A stretch of 64,000 bases of DNA from NCBI GenBank assembly GCA_902568235.1, contig CACFPS010000005.1, positions 32,654-96,653 of the forward strand. The letters are read 5' to 3'. Numbering within the stretch: the first letter of the stretch is position 1; each line of letters starts with the position of its first letter. The DNA comes from an uncultured Pelagibacteraceae bacterium. GTDB taxonomy: Bacteria; Pseudomonadota; Alphaproteobacteria; Pelagibacterales; Pelagibacteraceae. The translations under genes and the position numbers were made by a program. Below are positions 1 to 8,180 of this stretch, one piece after another. A model generated the notes under the pieces. The model searched no databases. It was not told the origin of the DNA and saw only the letters and a list, made by a program, of their open reading frames with translations.

Positions 1-273
1 AGAAATTATTTATTGATGAAAGGTGTTGGAGAAAAGTATATCAAAAACACTATAGAAAAAATTTATTCAAACAATGAAGATCAAGATTTTTTTTCAGCAA
101 TAAAAGTATGTAAAAAAAAAAGAATTGGTCCATCAAGAGACAATGATAATAGGGTATTATTTTATAAAAAAGATATTGGTGTTTTAGCAAGATCTGGTTT
201 TAATTTTGAAGTTTCTAGAAGAGTAATGGATTTGGATAAAGATGAGTATTTAAAAATTATAAATCTTCTTTAG
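1..273 (+). CDS. recX: Regulatory protein RecX, C-terminal part (5' truncated by window edge)
   Basis: The reading frame is open from base 1, so the gene begins upstream of the window. The visible 91 residues show the three-helix RecX pattern: a short helix ending in GVGEKYIKNTIEKI, a basic stretch KVCKKKR, and the terminal LARSGFNFEVSRRVM, which matches the RecX hallmark of a bulky-hydrophobic/RGF helix near the C-terminus. RecX proteins bind RecA and modulate filament growth in recombination and SOS. The 3' end overlaps a minus-strand small gene by 17 bases, an arrangement without room for a terminator. Family assignment rests on pattern only, because the N-terminal half is missing. Confidence 0.7.
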   Translation, partial: RNYLLMKGVGEKYIKNTIEKIYSNNEDQDFFSAIKVCKKKRIGPSRDNDNRVLFYKKDIGVLARSGFNFEVSRRVMDLDKDEYLKIINLL

Positions 274-406
274 TTTTTTTATTTTTCTCTTCCAAATAAT
301 ATTGAATTTTATTTTTAATATAATTTTTTACTAGAACAAAAATTAACAACCCAAAAATTGATACCGAAACAATAATAATCAAAATAATTCTTAACTGTTC
401 ACTCAT
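257..406 (-). CDS. Small single-pass membrane protein, 49 aa
   Basis: A 49-residue frame starts with ATG at 406-404, which shares one base with the cysQ stop codon (TAATG), so it is probably translationally coupled to cysQ. Residues 6 to 26 form one uninterrupted hydrophobic helix (IILIIIVSVSIFGLLIFVLV) followed by a charged Lys/Glu-rich tail of about 23 residues ending KKTKED. The shape is that of a bitopic inner-membrane peptide with a cytoplasmic basic tail. I do not recognise a family. It overlaps the end of recX on the other strand by 17 bases. Support is the tight coupling and the sensible membrane topology. Confidence 0.5.
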   Translation of the reverse strand: MSEQLRIILIIIVSVSIFGLLIFVLVKNYIKNKIQYYLEEKNKKTKEDL

Positions 407-1179
407 TATAAATTTTTATTTCTTTTAACGATTAAACTTGGGTTTTTAAAATTTTTCTTTCCATATAAAATTTTGTTACCAGCAAAATCAGTAATAGATC
501 CACCAGCATTTTCAAGTATCGAGTGACCTGCGGCAATATCCCATTCGCAAGCTCTTGGTTCTGCAACGTAGCCATCATATTCTCCCGTTGCTATTAGACA
601 AAATTTTAGTGAACTTTTCATTCTTATGTGCTCTGTTACACCTAGATCTTCATGAATTTTTTTGATTTCTGATTTTAGTTTATTTGAATAAGAAACAAAC
701 TTAATTGAATTTTTATTATTTTTTTTTGAACAATCTAACTTTATTAATTTTTCATTTGTTAATTCAAAAGAAGCTCCTTTTTCATAGGAGTAAAACATTC
801 TTCGTTTAGATGGAGCATTAATTAATCCAGCTACAGGTTTTCTATTTAAAATTAAACCTGCATTTATGGTAAATTCTTCTAATTCATTTATATAATCGTA
901 AGTACCATCAATAGGATCAACCAGCCAAAAATTTTGAAGACCTATCACAGATTTATTGTCAGAAGTTTCTTCAGATACAATTGGTATATGTGGAGTTAAT
1001 TTTAATAATTTTTTTGTTACAATTTTATTTACTTCTATATCGCCATTAGTCACAGGAGTTTTGTCAGATTTTATTTTTTTAATGAGACCTTTTTCTCTTA
1101 AATCTAGAGATATCTGTCCAGCATATAAAAAAGTATCAACTAAATCTTCAACTATATTCTTTAAATTTATATCAAGCAT
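406..1179 (-). CDS. cysQ: 3'(2'),5'-bisphosphate nucleotidase / inositol-monophosphatase family (CysQ)
   Basis: About 257 residues, normal for CysQ, which hydrolyses 3'-phosphoadenosine 5'-phosphate to AMP and phosphate and so protects sulfate assimilation from PAP build-up. The metal-binding signature of the Li-sensitive phosphatase superfamily is clear: SEE (near residue 70), DPIDGT (near 88) and a C-terminal CEWDIAAGHSILENAGG. Two starts are possible: TTG at 1188 or ATG at 1179; I prefer ATG. Its start overlaps the end of a DUF3553 gene by 8 bases and its stop is shared with a small membrane gene, so the three form one operon. A broader inositol-phosphatase role cannot be excluded. Confidence 0.85.
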   Translation of the reverse strand: MLDINLKNIVEDLVDTFLYAGQISLDLREKGLIKKIKSDKTPVTNGDIEVNKIVTKKLLKLTPHIPIVSEETSDNKSVIGLQNFWLVDPIDGTYDYINELEEFTINAGLILNRKPVAGLINAPSKRRMFYSYEKGASFELTNEKLIKLDCSKKNNKNSIKFVSYSNKLKSEIKKIHEDLGVTEHIRMKSSLKFCLIATGEYDGYVAEPRACEWDIAAGHSILENAGGSITDFAGNKILYGKKNFKNPSLIVKRNKNL

Positions 1180-1348
1180 TTTTTTCAATTTTTTTTAATT
1201 CTATATATTTAGAATTAATTACTTTTTTTCCCACATTTTCAAAATTTACTGTGACTTTTTCTTTTATTATAGATTGTATTTGGCCAATACCCCAATCTTT
1301 AGAAGTGGGATTTATAACAAAATCACCTGGCTCAAAATCTAAAATCAT
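1172..1348 (-). CDS. DUF3553 family small protein, 58 aa
   Basis: ATG at 1348, stop TGA at 1172-1174, giving 58 residues. The sequence reads FEPGDFVINPTSKDWGIGQI, then a QSIIKEKVTVNFENVGKK stretch, ending in KYIELKKI. This matches the small alphaproteobacterial DUF3553 family, whose hallmarks are a pGDxVxxP start, a conserved DWGIGQVQS and a VTVNFEhaGKK core; the fold is predicted to be a small beta-barrel like CarD/Tudor-type domains. Function is unknown. The last codons overlap the cysQ start, so it is the first gene of the cysQ operon. Its promoter must lie in the short gap before mnmA. Confidence 0.7.
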   Translation of the reverse strand: MILDFEPGDFVINPTSKDWGIGQIQSIIKEKVTVNFENVGKKVINSKYIELKKIEKNA

Positions 1349-1388
1349 TAATTTAACTTATATTAGAAATAAGTATAAATACCATTAA

Positions 1389-2504
1389 ATGAATTCAAAT
1401 TTAAATTCTTTAGGAATTGATAAGAAACCATCAGATACATCAGTTGTTGTTGCTATGTCTGGAGGAGTAGACTCTTCTACGGTTGCGGGCTTGATGAAAA
1501 AAGAAGGTTATAAGGTTATTGGAATAACTCTAAAGCTTTATGACGAAGGTAAAGAAGTAGCTACTTCTAAACAATGTTGTTCCGGGCAAGATATTATGGA
1601 TGCAAAAAGAGTAGCCCATAAATTGGATATAAAACATAAAATTTTATATTATCAAGACAAGTTTAAGCAAGGAGTTATAAATAATTTTGTTGAAAGTTAT
1701 CTTAAAGGAGAAACTCCTATTCCGTGCGTACAATGCAATCAGACAGTCAAATTTAACGATTTATTAGAATTATCAAAAGATCTTAATGCAGATGCATTGG
1801 TAACCGGTCATTATGTAAAAAGTGTAACAAATAATAGTTCTACCAATATGTATAGAGCGATAGATGAAAATAGAGATCAAAGCTATTTTTTATTTAGTAC
1901 AACGAGAGAACAACTGAATTATTTAAGATTTCCTTTAGGGGGAATTCTTAAAGACAAAACTAGAGAAATTGCAAAAAACTTAAATTTAAATGTTGCAGAT
2001 AAACCTGATAGTCAAGATATATGTTTTGTGCCTAACGGCAACTATGCTTCAGTAATTAAAAAATTTAGACCAGATTCCTTCAAAAAGGGAAATATCAAAA
2101 ATTTAGAAGGAAAAGTTGTAGGAGTTCATGAAGGAATAGTCAATTTTACTATAGGGCAAAGAAGAGGAATAAAAGTTTCTGATAAAGAAGCTCTTTATGT
2201 AATTAAAATAGACTCAAAAAATAATGAAATAATAATAGGTCCAAAAGAAAAACTTGGTAAGGATAAAATAAATTTAAAGAATATAAATTTACTCGGAGAC
2301 CAGTGCGAATTTGATGACCCTATACAAGTAAAAGTTAGATCAACAGGCAAACTGCTCGATGCTAAAGTAAATTTGAAAGATAAAAAAAAAGCTGAAGTAA
2401 ATTTAATTAAACCAGAAAATGGAATATCACCAGGTCAAGCATGTGTTTTTTACAAAAAAGATAGTTATGGATATAAAATATTAGGCGGCGGTTGGATTAT
2501 TTAA
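1389..2504 (+). CDS. mnmA: tRNA-specific 2-thiouridylase MnmA
   Basis: 371 residues, full length. MnmA adenylates and then thiolates U34 of tRNA-Lys, -Glu and -Gln. The N-terminal PP-loop SGGVDSS is at about residues 24-30. The catalytic cysteine pair is visible as PCVQCN (about residue 115) and DICFVPNG (about residue 215), and the C-terminal beta-barrel contains GQRRGI and the closing PGQACVFY. The start ATG is the only sensible one. It is divergent from the DUF3553/cysQ operon and its last 24 bases overlap the convergent membrane-protein gene. Confidence 0.95.
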   Translation: MNSNLNSLGIDKKPSDTSVVVAMSGGVDSSTVAGLMKKEGYKVIGITLKLYDEGKEVATSKQCCSGQDIMDAKRVAHKLDIKHKILYYQDKFKQGVINNFVESYLKGETPIPCVQCNQTVKFNDLLELSKDLNADALVTGHYVKSVTNNSSTNMYRAIDENRDQSYFLFSTTREQLNYLRFPLGGILKDKTREIAKNLNLNVADKPDSQDICFVPNGNYASVIKKFRPDSFKKGNIKNLEGKVVGVHEGIVNFTIGQRRGIKVSDKEALYVIKIDSKNNEIIIGPKEKLGKDKINLKNINLLGDQCEFDDPIQVKVRSTGKLLDAKVNLKDKKKAEVNLIKPENGISPGQACVFYKKDSYGYKILGGGWII

Positions 2505-3143
2505 TTTCTTTAACGAAAAAAAAGATATTAAAAAATGTAGCTGTATTAATAAAAAATAATTCCAAGAAATTATATTTTTAATTTGAGGAAAATTATCAAT
2601 TTTTATAATTAAAATAGGCAAAAAAACTATTCCAGAAATTACCAAAAAAGAACTTAAAAAAAAATTTATTTTACAATAATTAAAATTAAAATAATTATTT
2701 ATTTTTTCTTTATTCCCAATTAATAATTTACTTGTCCTATATTGACTAATTACCATAAATAAAATGTATATATAAATACCAATCTTTTTGAAAAATGAAT
2801 AAATCTTACTTTCGCCTAAAAATGTAATATATAAACAAAGAAAAATAACGGATAACACACCTAACCAAAAATTAGAATCTTTATTAATATTAATTTTTTT
2901 TAAATTCTTATAAAAATAAAACCAATATAAAAATAAAGTTATTGCATAAATATACATCATTGGTTTAAAAAAATATTTTACAGGCGGATACCTGCCCACC
3001 CTAGATATTGACGTACAACCTTCAATATTAGGTATGCAAGCAGCAACTAAATCTAATTTAATTGAGAATATATATGAAATAATTACAGTTGTTATAGGTA
3101 GGAAAAAACAAATAAATGAAAAAACTCTTAAATTTGTTTTCAT
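2481..3143 (-). CDS. Multi-pass membrane protein, possibly Frag1/DRAM-like
   Basis: 220 residues from ATG at 3143 (a TTG two codons upstream is the alternative). Six hydrophobic segments can be read: one at the N-terminus, then after a loop, at about residues 65-80, 95-112, 120-136, 165-180 and 195-212. The long first loop contains two cysteines and a motif [20 protein letters not shown] conserved TSIS-x-G-x-xPP-x-xxF loop between the first two membrane helices is characteristic of the Frag1/DRAM/Sfk1 superfamily, so I lean that way, but the match is by eye. Function unknown. It lies just downstream of the 27-aa basic peptide gene (15 bases apart), probably in one transcript. Confidence 0.55.
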   Translation of the reverse strand: MKTNLRVFSFICFFLPITTVIISYIFSIKLDLVAACIPNIEGCTSISRVGRYPPVKYFFKPMMYIYAITLFLYWFYFYKNLKKININKDSNFWLGVLSVIFLCLYITFLGESKIYSFFKKIGIYIYILFMVISQYRTSKLLIGNKEKINNYFNFNYCKINFFLSSFLVISGIVFLPILIIKIDNFPQIKNIISWNYFLLIQLHFLISFFSLKKLNNPTAA

Positions 3144-3157
3144 TAACAATGTAGAAA

Positions 3158-3241
3158 TTATTTTTTCTTATTCTTTTTTCTTGCTCTTCTCTTTTTAGAG
3201 CCCATTTTTCTTCGACCTCTATGTTTTTTGGGGTATCCCAT
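3158..3241 (-). CDS. 27-residue Arg/Lys-rich peptide with strong ribosome-binding site
   Basis: ATG at 3241, TAA at 3158. The 27 residues begin MGYPKKHRGRRKMGSKKRR and continue with Arg and Lys to the end; 17 of 27 are Lys or Arg and there is no acidic residue. It is preceded by AAGGAG three bases from the ATG, a strong Shine-Dalgarno in a genome where such signals are often weak. The composition resembles tiny ribosomal proteins (L34, L36, Thx) or the basic AURKAIP1/mS38-type motif, but I cannot assign it to any of these. It is read before the membrane protein on the same strand. Confidence 0.5.
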   Translation of the reverse strand: MGYPKKHRGRRKMGSKKRRARKKNKKK

Positions 3242-3244
3242 AAT

Positions 3245-3250
3245 CTCCTT
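3245..3250 (-). promoter_or_regulatory. Shine-Dalgarno AAGGAG for the 27-aa peptide
   Basis: On the minus strand the sequence reads AAGGAG-ATT-ATG. The six-base anti-16S match with a short 3-base spacer is the main evidence that the very short frame below it is translated. Confidence 0.55.
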
Positions 3251-3316
3251 ATTTATACTATTTTATTGACTTATTTTGTGGATATAGCATTGTCATTAAA
3301 ACTAATCAATTTTTTT

Positions 3317-4492
3317 ATGTCTAATTCGATCAAAACTTTTTTAAAGCACGCTGCTAAAGATTTTTATAATCAGTCAGTGAACCCACCGGTAGTAAGAGCC
3401 TCAACAATTATTTTTAAATCTATGAATGAACTTAGAAAGACACAATATAAGGGAAAAAAAAACCCAACAGGTGGACATTTTGATTATGGAAGACAGGGAA
3501 CTTCCACAACATATATTTTGCAGCAAATGTTAAAAAAGATGGAAGAGTGTTATCATGTTTTTTTAACCCCAACTGGTTTTGGTTCGGTATTTTTATCAAT
3601 TTTTAGTATAATTCGTCCAGGCGATGAAATTCTAGCTTCTGATCCAGTTTATTCACCAACAAGAGTATTAACGCAAGATTTTCTTAAATCATTTAATATA
3701 AAAACAATTTTTTATAATCCTCATGATTTAAATACATTAAAAAAAAATATTACAAAAAAAACAAAATTAATTTATGTTGAGAATCCCGGAAGTAATTCAT
3801 TTGATTTTCAAGATTTATCAAAAATTGTATCAATTGCAAAAAAATATAAATTGTTTACAGCAATAGATAATACTTGGGGCACTCCATATTTTTTAAAACC
3901 CATAAAATTGGGATTTGATATGTCTATTGTTTCAGCAACAAAATATTATTCAGGACACTCTGATGTTATGGGAGGTAGTTTGGCTGTTAATAAGAGAGTT
4001 TTTAAATACGTTGAAAAAGCAAATAAAATTGCTGGTTTGAGATTAGGGCCAGATGATGCTTATCTTATAATAAGAGGATTAAGAACTTTAGATGTTCGAT
4101 TAGATAGACATGAAGAAAATGCAAAAAAAATTGCAAATTTTTTATCTAAAAATAAAAAAATAAAAATTTTATATCCATATAAAAAAGGCTCTTTCAATTT
4201 TAAAATGTGGAATAAATATTATTCTGGTGCATCTGGATTGATGGGATTAAAAATTAAATCAAAAAATAAAAAGTCAATAATTAAATTTGTAAACTCATTA
4301 AAATTGTTTGGATATGGATATAGTTGGGGAGGTTTTGAAAGTTTAGCCCTACATCAAGAATCTAGAGAGATTGGAAATAGAAATTTTTTACGTTTGGCAA
4401 AGGATGAACATTTAGTAAGACTTCATATTGGACTAGAAGATCCAAAAGATCTTATTGCAGATTTGAGAAAAGCTATTAAACTCATTAAATGA
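3317..4492 (+). CDS. metC: Cystathionine beta-lyase (MetC-like), PLP-dependent Cys/Met metabolism enzyme
   Basis: 391 residues from ATG at 3317; an in-frame upstream extension to 3221 would run over the opposite-strand basic peptide and is not family-like. Family landmarks: the substrate/PLP-binding YGRQGTSTTY near the N-terminus, IDNTWGTPY, the Schiff-base lysine in SATKYYSGHSDVMGG, and the C-terminal SWGGFESLALHQ typical of MetC rather than of gamma-synthases. It would cleave cystathionine to homocysteine, pyruvate and ammonia. It overlaps the following MFS gene by four bases (ATGA), so the two are co-translated. Related activities (cystathionine gamma-lyase, methionine gamma-lyase) cannot be ruled out. 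Confidence 0.85.
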   Translation: MSNSIKTFLKHAAKDFYNQSVNPPVVRASTIIFKSMNELRKTQYKGKKNPTGGHFDYGRQGTSTTYILQQMLKKMEECYHVFLTPTGFGSVFLSIFSIIRPGDEILASDPVYSPTRVLTQDFLKSFNIKTIFYNPHDLNTLKKNITKKTKLIYVENPGSNSFDFQDLSKIVSIAKKYKLFTAIDNTWGTPYFLKPIKLGFDMSIVSATKYYSGHSDVMGGSLAVNKRVFKYVEKANKIAGLRLGPDDAYLIIRGLRTLDVRLDRHEENAKKIANFLSKNKKIKILYPYKKGSFNFKMWNKYYSGASGLMGLKIKSKNKKSIIKFVNSLKLFGYGYSWGGFESLALHQESREIGNRNFLRLAKDEHLVRLHIGLEDPKDLIADLRKAIKLIK

Positions 4493-5712
4493 ATTCTTCT
4501 AATTTTTTTCAAAATAAAACTTCTTTAATTACCTTAATTGCATGTAGCTTAGTTGTAATAATTTCCTTAGGAGTTAGACAAACATTTGGACTTTTTTATT
4601 TAGATTTCTCCACAGATCTTGGTATTTCAATAACTCACTTTGGTTTTGCAATAGGTTTACAATTATTTCTTTGGGGTTTGTTTGGTCCAGTAATGGGAAT
4701 TATTACAGACAAATACGGAGGTAATGTTGCTATTTTTATAGGTTTTTTATTTTATCTAGCAGGTGTTTATTTGTTTTATGCTGGTTTTAACACAGGATTT
4801 TATTTTACTTTAACTATAGGAATATTAATTGGAGTAGGTCTAGGCTCTACCGCTATAAGCATACCTGTTGCTGTAGTTGCTAAACATTTTCCTATATCAA
4901 ATAGAACTATTGCCACTGGCATTGTTACTTCAGCAGGCTCATTTGGCTACTTTGTATCACCTTTAATTGTAAGATATTCTTTAATTGAGGTCGGTTGGGA
5001 AAGTACAATATTATTTTTTATTTTTTTTCTTATTTTGGGACTTGTAGTCTGTTTATTTATAACGACACCGAAAATACCTATAGGAACTTCAGTACAAGAA
5101 AATAAACAAACAGCAAAGGAGGCAATAAGAGAAGCTTTTACAAATAGTAGTTTTAACTATTTAACTCTTGGTTTTTTTGTGTGTGGTTGGCATATAGCAT
5201 TGGTAGCCACTCATATACCTACTTATGTCAACGATAGAGGTCTCCCAGAATGGTGTGCTGCTGCAATATTGGCACTAATTGGACTGTTCAATATGGTAGG
5301 AACTTTATGTGCAGGATATCTATCTACAAAATTTAGTAAGAAAAAAATATTGAGCGCAATATATCTTTTAAGAGGCGTTTCAATTATGTATTTTATTTTT
5401 TTACCACCAAGTATTTTTAATGCAATGGTGTTTGGTATAACCTTTGGTTTTTTATGGCTAGCAACAGTTCCTCCAACAAATGGATTAGTGGCACATATTT
5501 TTGGAACAAAATATATTGGATTATTATATGGATTTGTATTTTTAAGCCATCAAGTTGGTTCTTTTTTGGGCGCTTACTTAGGAGGAGTATTTTATGAATT
5601 ATATGGTAATTTTGATTTAGCTTGGTATGTATCCATAGGATTATCTATTTTTGCAGGAATAATTCATTTACCAATAAAAGAGAAGACAATTGAAAGACCT
5701 CAGCTCGCATAA
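4489..5712 (+). CDS. Major facilitator superfamily (MFS) transporter
   Basis: 407 residues with about twelve hydrophobic helices and a central basic/acidic loop near residue 205 (QENKQTAKEAIREAF). The loop between helices 2 and 3 carries GIITDKYGG, the usual MFS GxxxDRxG motif. The general look (single N-terminal RQTFGLF motif, long helices) is that of the OFA/MCT-like MFS group that carries small organic anions. Substrate cannot be read from sequence. Start overlaps metC by ATGA; its 3' end overlaps the pabB start by 23 bases. Confidence 0.85.
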   Translation: MNSSNFFQNKTSLITLIACSLVVIISLGVRQTFGLFYLDFSTDLGISITHFGFAIGLQLFLWGLFGPVMGIITDKYGGNVAIFIGFLFYLAGVYLFYAGFNTGFYFTLTIGILIGVGLGSTAISIPVAVVAKHFPISNRTIATGIVTSAGSFGYFVSPLIVRYSLIEVGWESTILFFIFFLILGLVVCLFITTPKIPIGTSVQENKQTAKEAIREAFTNSSFNYLTLGFFVCGWHIALVATHIPTYVNDRGLPEWCAAAILALIGLFNMVGTLCAGYLSTKFSKKKILSAIYLLRGVSIMYFIFLPPSIFNAMVFGITFGFLWLATVPPTNGLVAHIFGTKYIGLLYGFVFLSHQVGSFLGAYLGGVFYELYGNFDLAWYVSIGLSIFAGIIHLPIKEKTIERPQLA

Positions 5713-6904
5713 TTTAAAATTTAATCCATATTTAGAAAGACTTTATCAATCTGATAAACCTTTAATAATTTATAAAGTAAATAATGGATATAATATTTAT
5801 ACAGACTTCTCTAAAAAAATTATTCTAAAAAATAAAAATATTGTTAATTTTTTAAAATCTTTTTCTAAAAAAAAATATAAAAAAGAAACAGATTTATTAA
5901 TTGGCTTTTTTGGATATGATATTCTTTGTAATTTATTAAATTTAAAAATTAATAACCAAAAAAAAATTAATTTTTACAAGGGAGTTTTTTATAAACCAGA
6001 AACTATAATTAAAATTAGAAAGAAAATTACAATTAATTCAAATATTAAAAAACATCTATTTAATAATTATTTTCAACAAACAAAAATATTGAGTCCATTT
6101 AAATTAAATATAGATTTTGTTAAATATAAAAAAATTTTTAATTTATTTTCAAAAAAAATAAGAGAAGGGCAAACTTATCAAATAAAAATATGCACTAAAT
6201 ATAAAAATAAATCCCAAATTAATCCTGTAAATTTTTTCTGGAAATTGATGAAAATTAATTCATCTCCAGAGTCTTTTATGATAAGGGATAAAAATTATTC
6301 AATTGTAAGCTGTTCACCAGAGACATTAATAGAAAAAAAAGGAAATTATATTGTAACAAAACCTATAGCTGGAACTTTGAAAAAAAATAAATTCATAAAC
6401 AAATCTAAAGCTTTGAATTTTTTCAAAAACAATATCAAAGAAACCAAAGAGCATAACATGATTGTTGATATGGAAAGAAATGATCTATCAAGAATTTGCA
6501 AGCCAGGAACCGTAAAAATAAAAAAGGAGAAATATGTCGAGGAATACAAACACTTATTTCATTATGTAACTAGCGTTGAAGGAAGATTGAATAATAAATC
6601 AACTGTTAAAAATATAATTGAGTCAATGATGCCAGGAGGTTCAGTTATTGGATGTCCGAAAATTAGGACTTTAGAGCTTCTAAATAAACAAGAAAAAGAA
6701 GATAGAAATATATTCACAGGTAGTTTTGGATATATAAAATTTAATCAAGATATGAAGTTCAATATAATTATAAGGTCAATTTTAAATTATAAAAATATTT
6801 CAGAAATTTCAGCGGCATCAGGAGTTGTATTAGATAGTGCCGCAAAAAAAGAGTTTAATGAAAATTTTATTAAAGCAAAATCTTTATTGGAGCTTTATAA
6901 ATGA
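5690..6904 (+). CDS. pabB: Aminodeoxychorismate synthase component I (PabB); TrpE-like alternative
   Basis: 404 residues, starting at TTG 5690 inside the end of the MFS gene; no in-frame ATG lies near. It is a chorismate-utilising enzyme: SCSPETLIE, DMERNDLSRICKPGTV, GSVIGCPKIRTLELL and the final ASGVVLDS all fit. The diagnostic motif reads PIAGT; E. coli PabB has PIKGT with a catalytic lysine, and TrpE has PIAGT. Context decides: it is followed directly by a PabA-type amidotransferase and a PabC-type class IV lyase, and trp genes are absent. With PabA it would make 4-amino-4-deoxychorismate for folate. Confidence 0.75.
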   Translation: MKDLSSHNLKFNPYLERLYQSDKPLIIYKVNNGYNIYTDFSKKIILKNKNIVNFLKSFSKKKYKKETDLLIGFFGYDILCNLLNLKINNQKKINFYKGVFYKPETIIKIRKKITINSNIKKHLFNNYFQQTKILSPFKLNIDFVKYKKIFNLFSKKIREGQTYQIKICTKYKNKSQINPVNFFWKLMKINSSPESFMIRDKNYSIVSCSPETLIEKKGNYIVTKPIAGTLKKNKFINKSKALNFFKNNIKETKEHNMIVDMERNDLSRICKPGTVKIKKEKYVEEYKHLFHYVTSVEGRLNNKSTVKNIIESMMPGGSVIGCPKIRTLELLNKQEKEDRNIFTGSFGYIKFNQDMKFNIIIRSILNYKNISEISAASGVVLDSAAKKEFNENFIKAKSLLELYK

Positions 6905-7458
6905 TTTATATAATTGATCATCAAGATTCATTTACCTGGAATGTAGTACATCAATTTTCGAAATTTGATAAGGTATATTGCTCAAATTATTTTAATATTA
7001 ATAAAAAAAAATTAGATCAATCTAATACAATTGTTTTATCTCCAGGGCCAGGATCACCAAAAGATTATCCATTAACTTCAAAGATTTATAAAGAACATAA
7101 AAGAGAAAAGAAAATTATAGGAATTTGTCTTGGATATCAGCAAATCTTATTCAATGAAAAAGGTAAAATAGTACAACAAAAAAATATTTTTCATGGTTAT
7201 CAATCGAAAGTTAAAGTAACAAATGAAAGCAAATTATTTAAAAAAAATAAAATATTTAAAGTTGGACGGTATCATTCTTTAAAATTGTATGAACCGTACA
7301 AGTCAAATAATATAAAAATTACGATGAGATGTATAAAATCAAATATTCCAATGGCTATCGAAGATAAAGAAAATAATGTATATGGTTTTCAGTTTCATCC
7401 AGAATCTTTTTTAACAGAAAATGGTAACTTTATTATTAAAAAAATCTTATCGTCATAA
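6901..7458 (+). CDS. pabA: Aminodeoxychorismate/anthranilate synthase component II, glutamine amidotransferase (PabA)
   Basis: 185 residues, the normal size for a stand-alone TrpG/PabA subunit. Class I amidotransferase landmarks: DHQDSFTWN at the N-terminus, the oxyanion loop SPGPGSPKD, nucleophile GICLGYQ (cysteine), and the His-Glu pair in FQFHPES. It releases ammonia from glutamine and feeds it to PabB. It overlaps pabB by four bases (ATGA) and its own 3' end overlaps pabC by 38 bases. The usual Q-A-[IL] after the nucleophile is here Q-Q-I, a small deviation. Confidence 0.85.
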   Translation: MIYIIDHQDSFTWNVVHQFSKFDKVYCSNYFNINKKKLDQSNTIVLSPGPGSPKDYPLTSKIYKEHKREKKIIGICLGYQQILFNEKGKIVQQKNIFHGYQSKVKVTNESKLFKKNKIFKVGRYHSLKLYEPYKSNNIKITMRCIKSNIPMAIEDKENNVYGFQFHPESFLTENGNFIIKKILSS

Positions 7459-8176
7459 AGATCTTAAAGAAGTTAAATTTAACGATCTTTGGAATGGATA
7501 TGGAATTTTTACAACAATGCGAGTCCTTGGCAGATCTGCAAAAATTCTATTTTACAAATCTCATATAGATAATTTAATTAAATCATTAAATAAATATCAT
7601 ATTCGTAAAAAAAATTTAAAAAAAAATATTTTAAAACTAATTAAATTAAATTTAAAAAAAAATAAAAAATATGATCATCTATTAAGAGTTGCTTCAAATA
7701 ATAAAACTATTTCTATTTCTTTACGCAAAAGACCAATACCTAAATCTAATTTTAAACTTAAACTAGTAAACTATAAAAGAGTAGACGCTAATTACAAAAA
7801 TTTAAAATATAAAAAAATTTTAAAAATACTAAGTAAACTTGACGTAACGAAATTTGATATAGCTCTTTATAAAAGAAACAAAATATTAGAAACTGGCACA
7901 TCTAATTTACTATTTGTTAAAAATAATAAAATATTTTCTCCTAATAAAGATTGTTACAAAGGTACAACAATTAAATTTTTTAGAAAAAAAGTTAAGATAA
8001 TATTCAAAAATATATTTATAAAAGATATTAACAGTTTCGATGAAATCTTAGTTGTTGGATCTGGAAAAGGAATAGTATCTGTTTCATCGATCGATAGTAA
8101 TTTATGGAAAAGAAAAAGCCTTAAATTATATAAAAAACTAATTAAAATTTATAAATTACATACAAATAAAATTTAA
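7421..8176 (+). CDS. pabC: Aminodeoxychorismate lyase-like class IV PLP enzyme (PabC)
   Basis: 251 residues. The fold-type IV pattern is recognisable: NDLWNGYGIFTTMRV near residue 22 (equivalent of the D-x-G-x-x-Y-G-D-G-x-F-E-T start), the presumed Schiff-base lysine in NYKNLKYKKI near residue 127, and ILETGTSNLLFV (E-x-x-x-S-N) near 160. It would eliminate pyruvate from aminodeoxychorismate to give p-aminobenzoate. The start at 7421 lies within pabA; the N-terminal length fits the family so I keep it. The protein is unusually rich in lysine and lacks the standard DRG-x-x-YGDG spelling, so branched-chain or D-amino-acid aminotransferase activity is a weaker alternative. Confidence 0.7.
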   Translation: MVTLLLKKSYRHKDLKEVKFNDLWNGYGIFTTMRVLGRSAKILFYKSHIDNLIKSLNKYHIRKKNLKKNILKLIKLNLKKNKKYDHLLRVASNNKTISISLRKRPIPKSNFKLKLVNYKRVDANYKNLKYKKILKILSKLDVTKFDIALYKRNKILETGTSNLLFVKNNKIFSPNKDCYKGTTIKFFRKKVKIIFKNIFIKDINSFDEILVVGSGKGIVSVSSIDSNLWKRKSLKLYKKLIKIYKLHTNKI

Positions 8177-8180
8177 AAAT

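Noticed and set aside
3221..3316. 32-codon N-terminal extension of the MetC-like protein
   Set aside because: It runs antisense over the 27-aa peptide and its ribosome-binding site and has no counterpart in the family; ATG 3317 gives the normal length.
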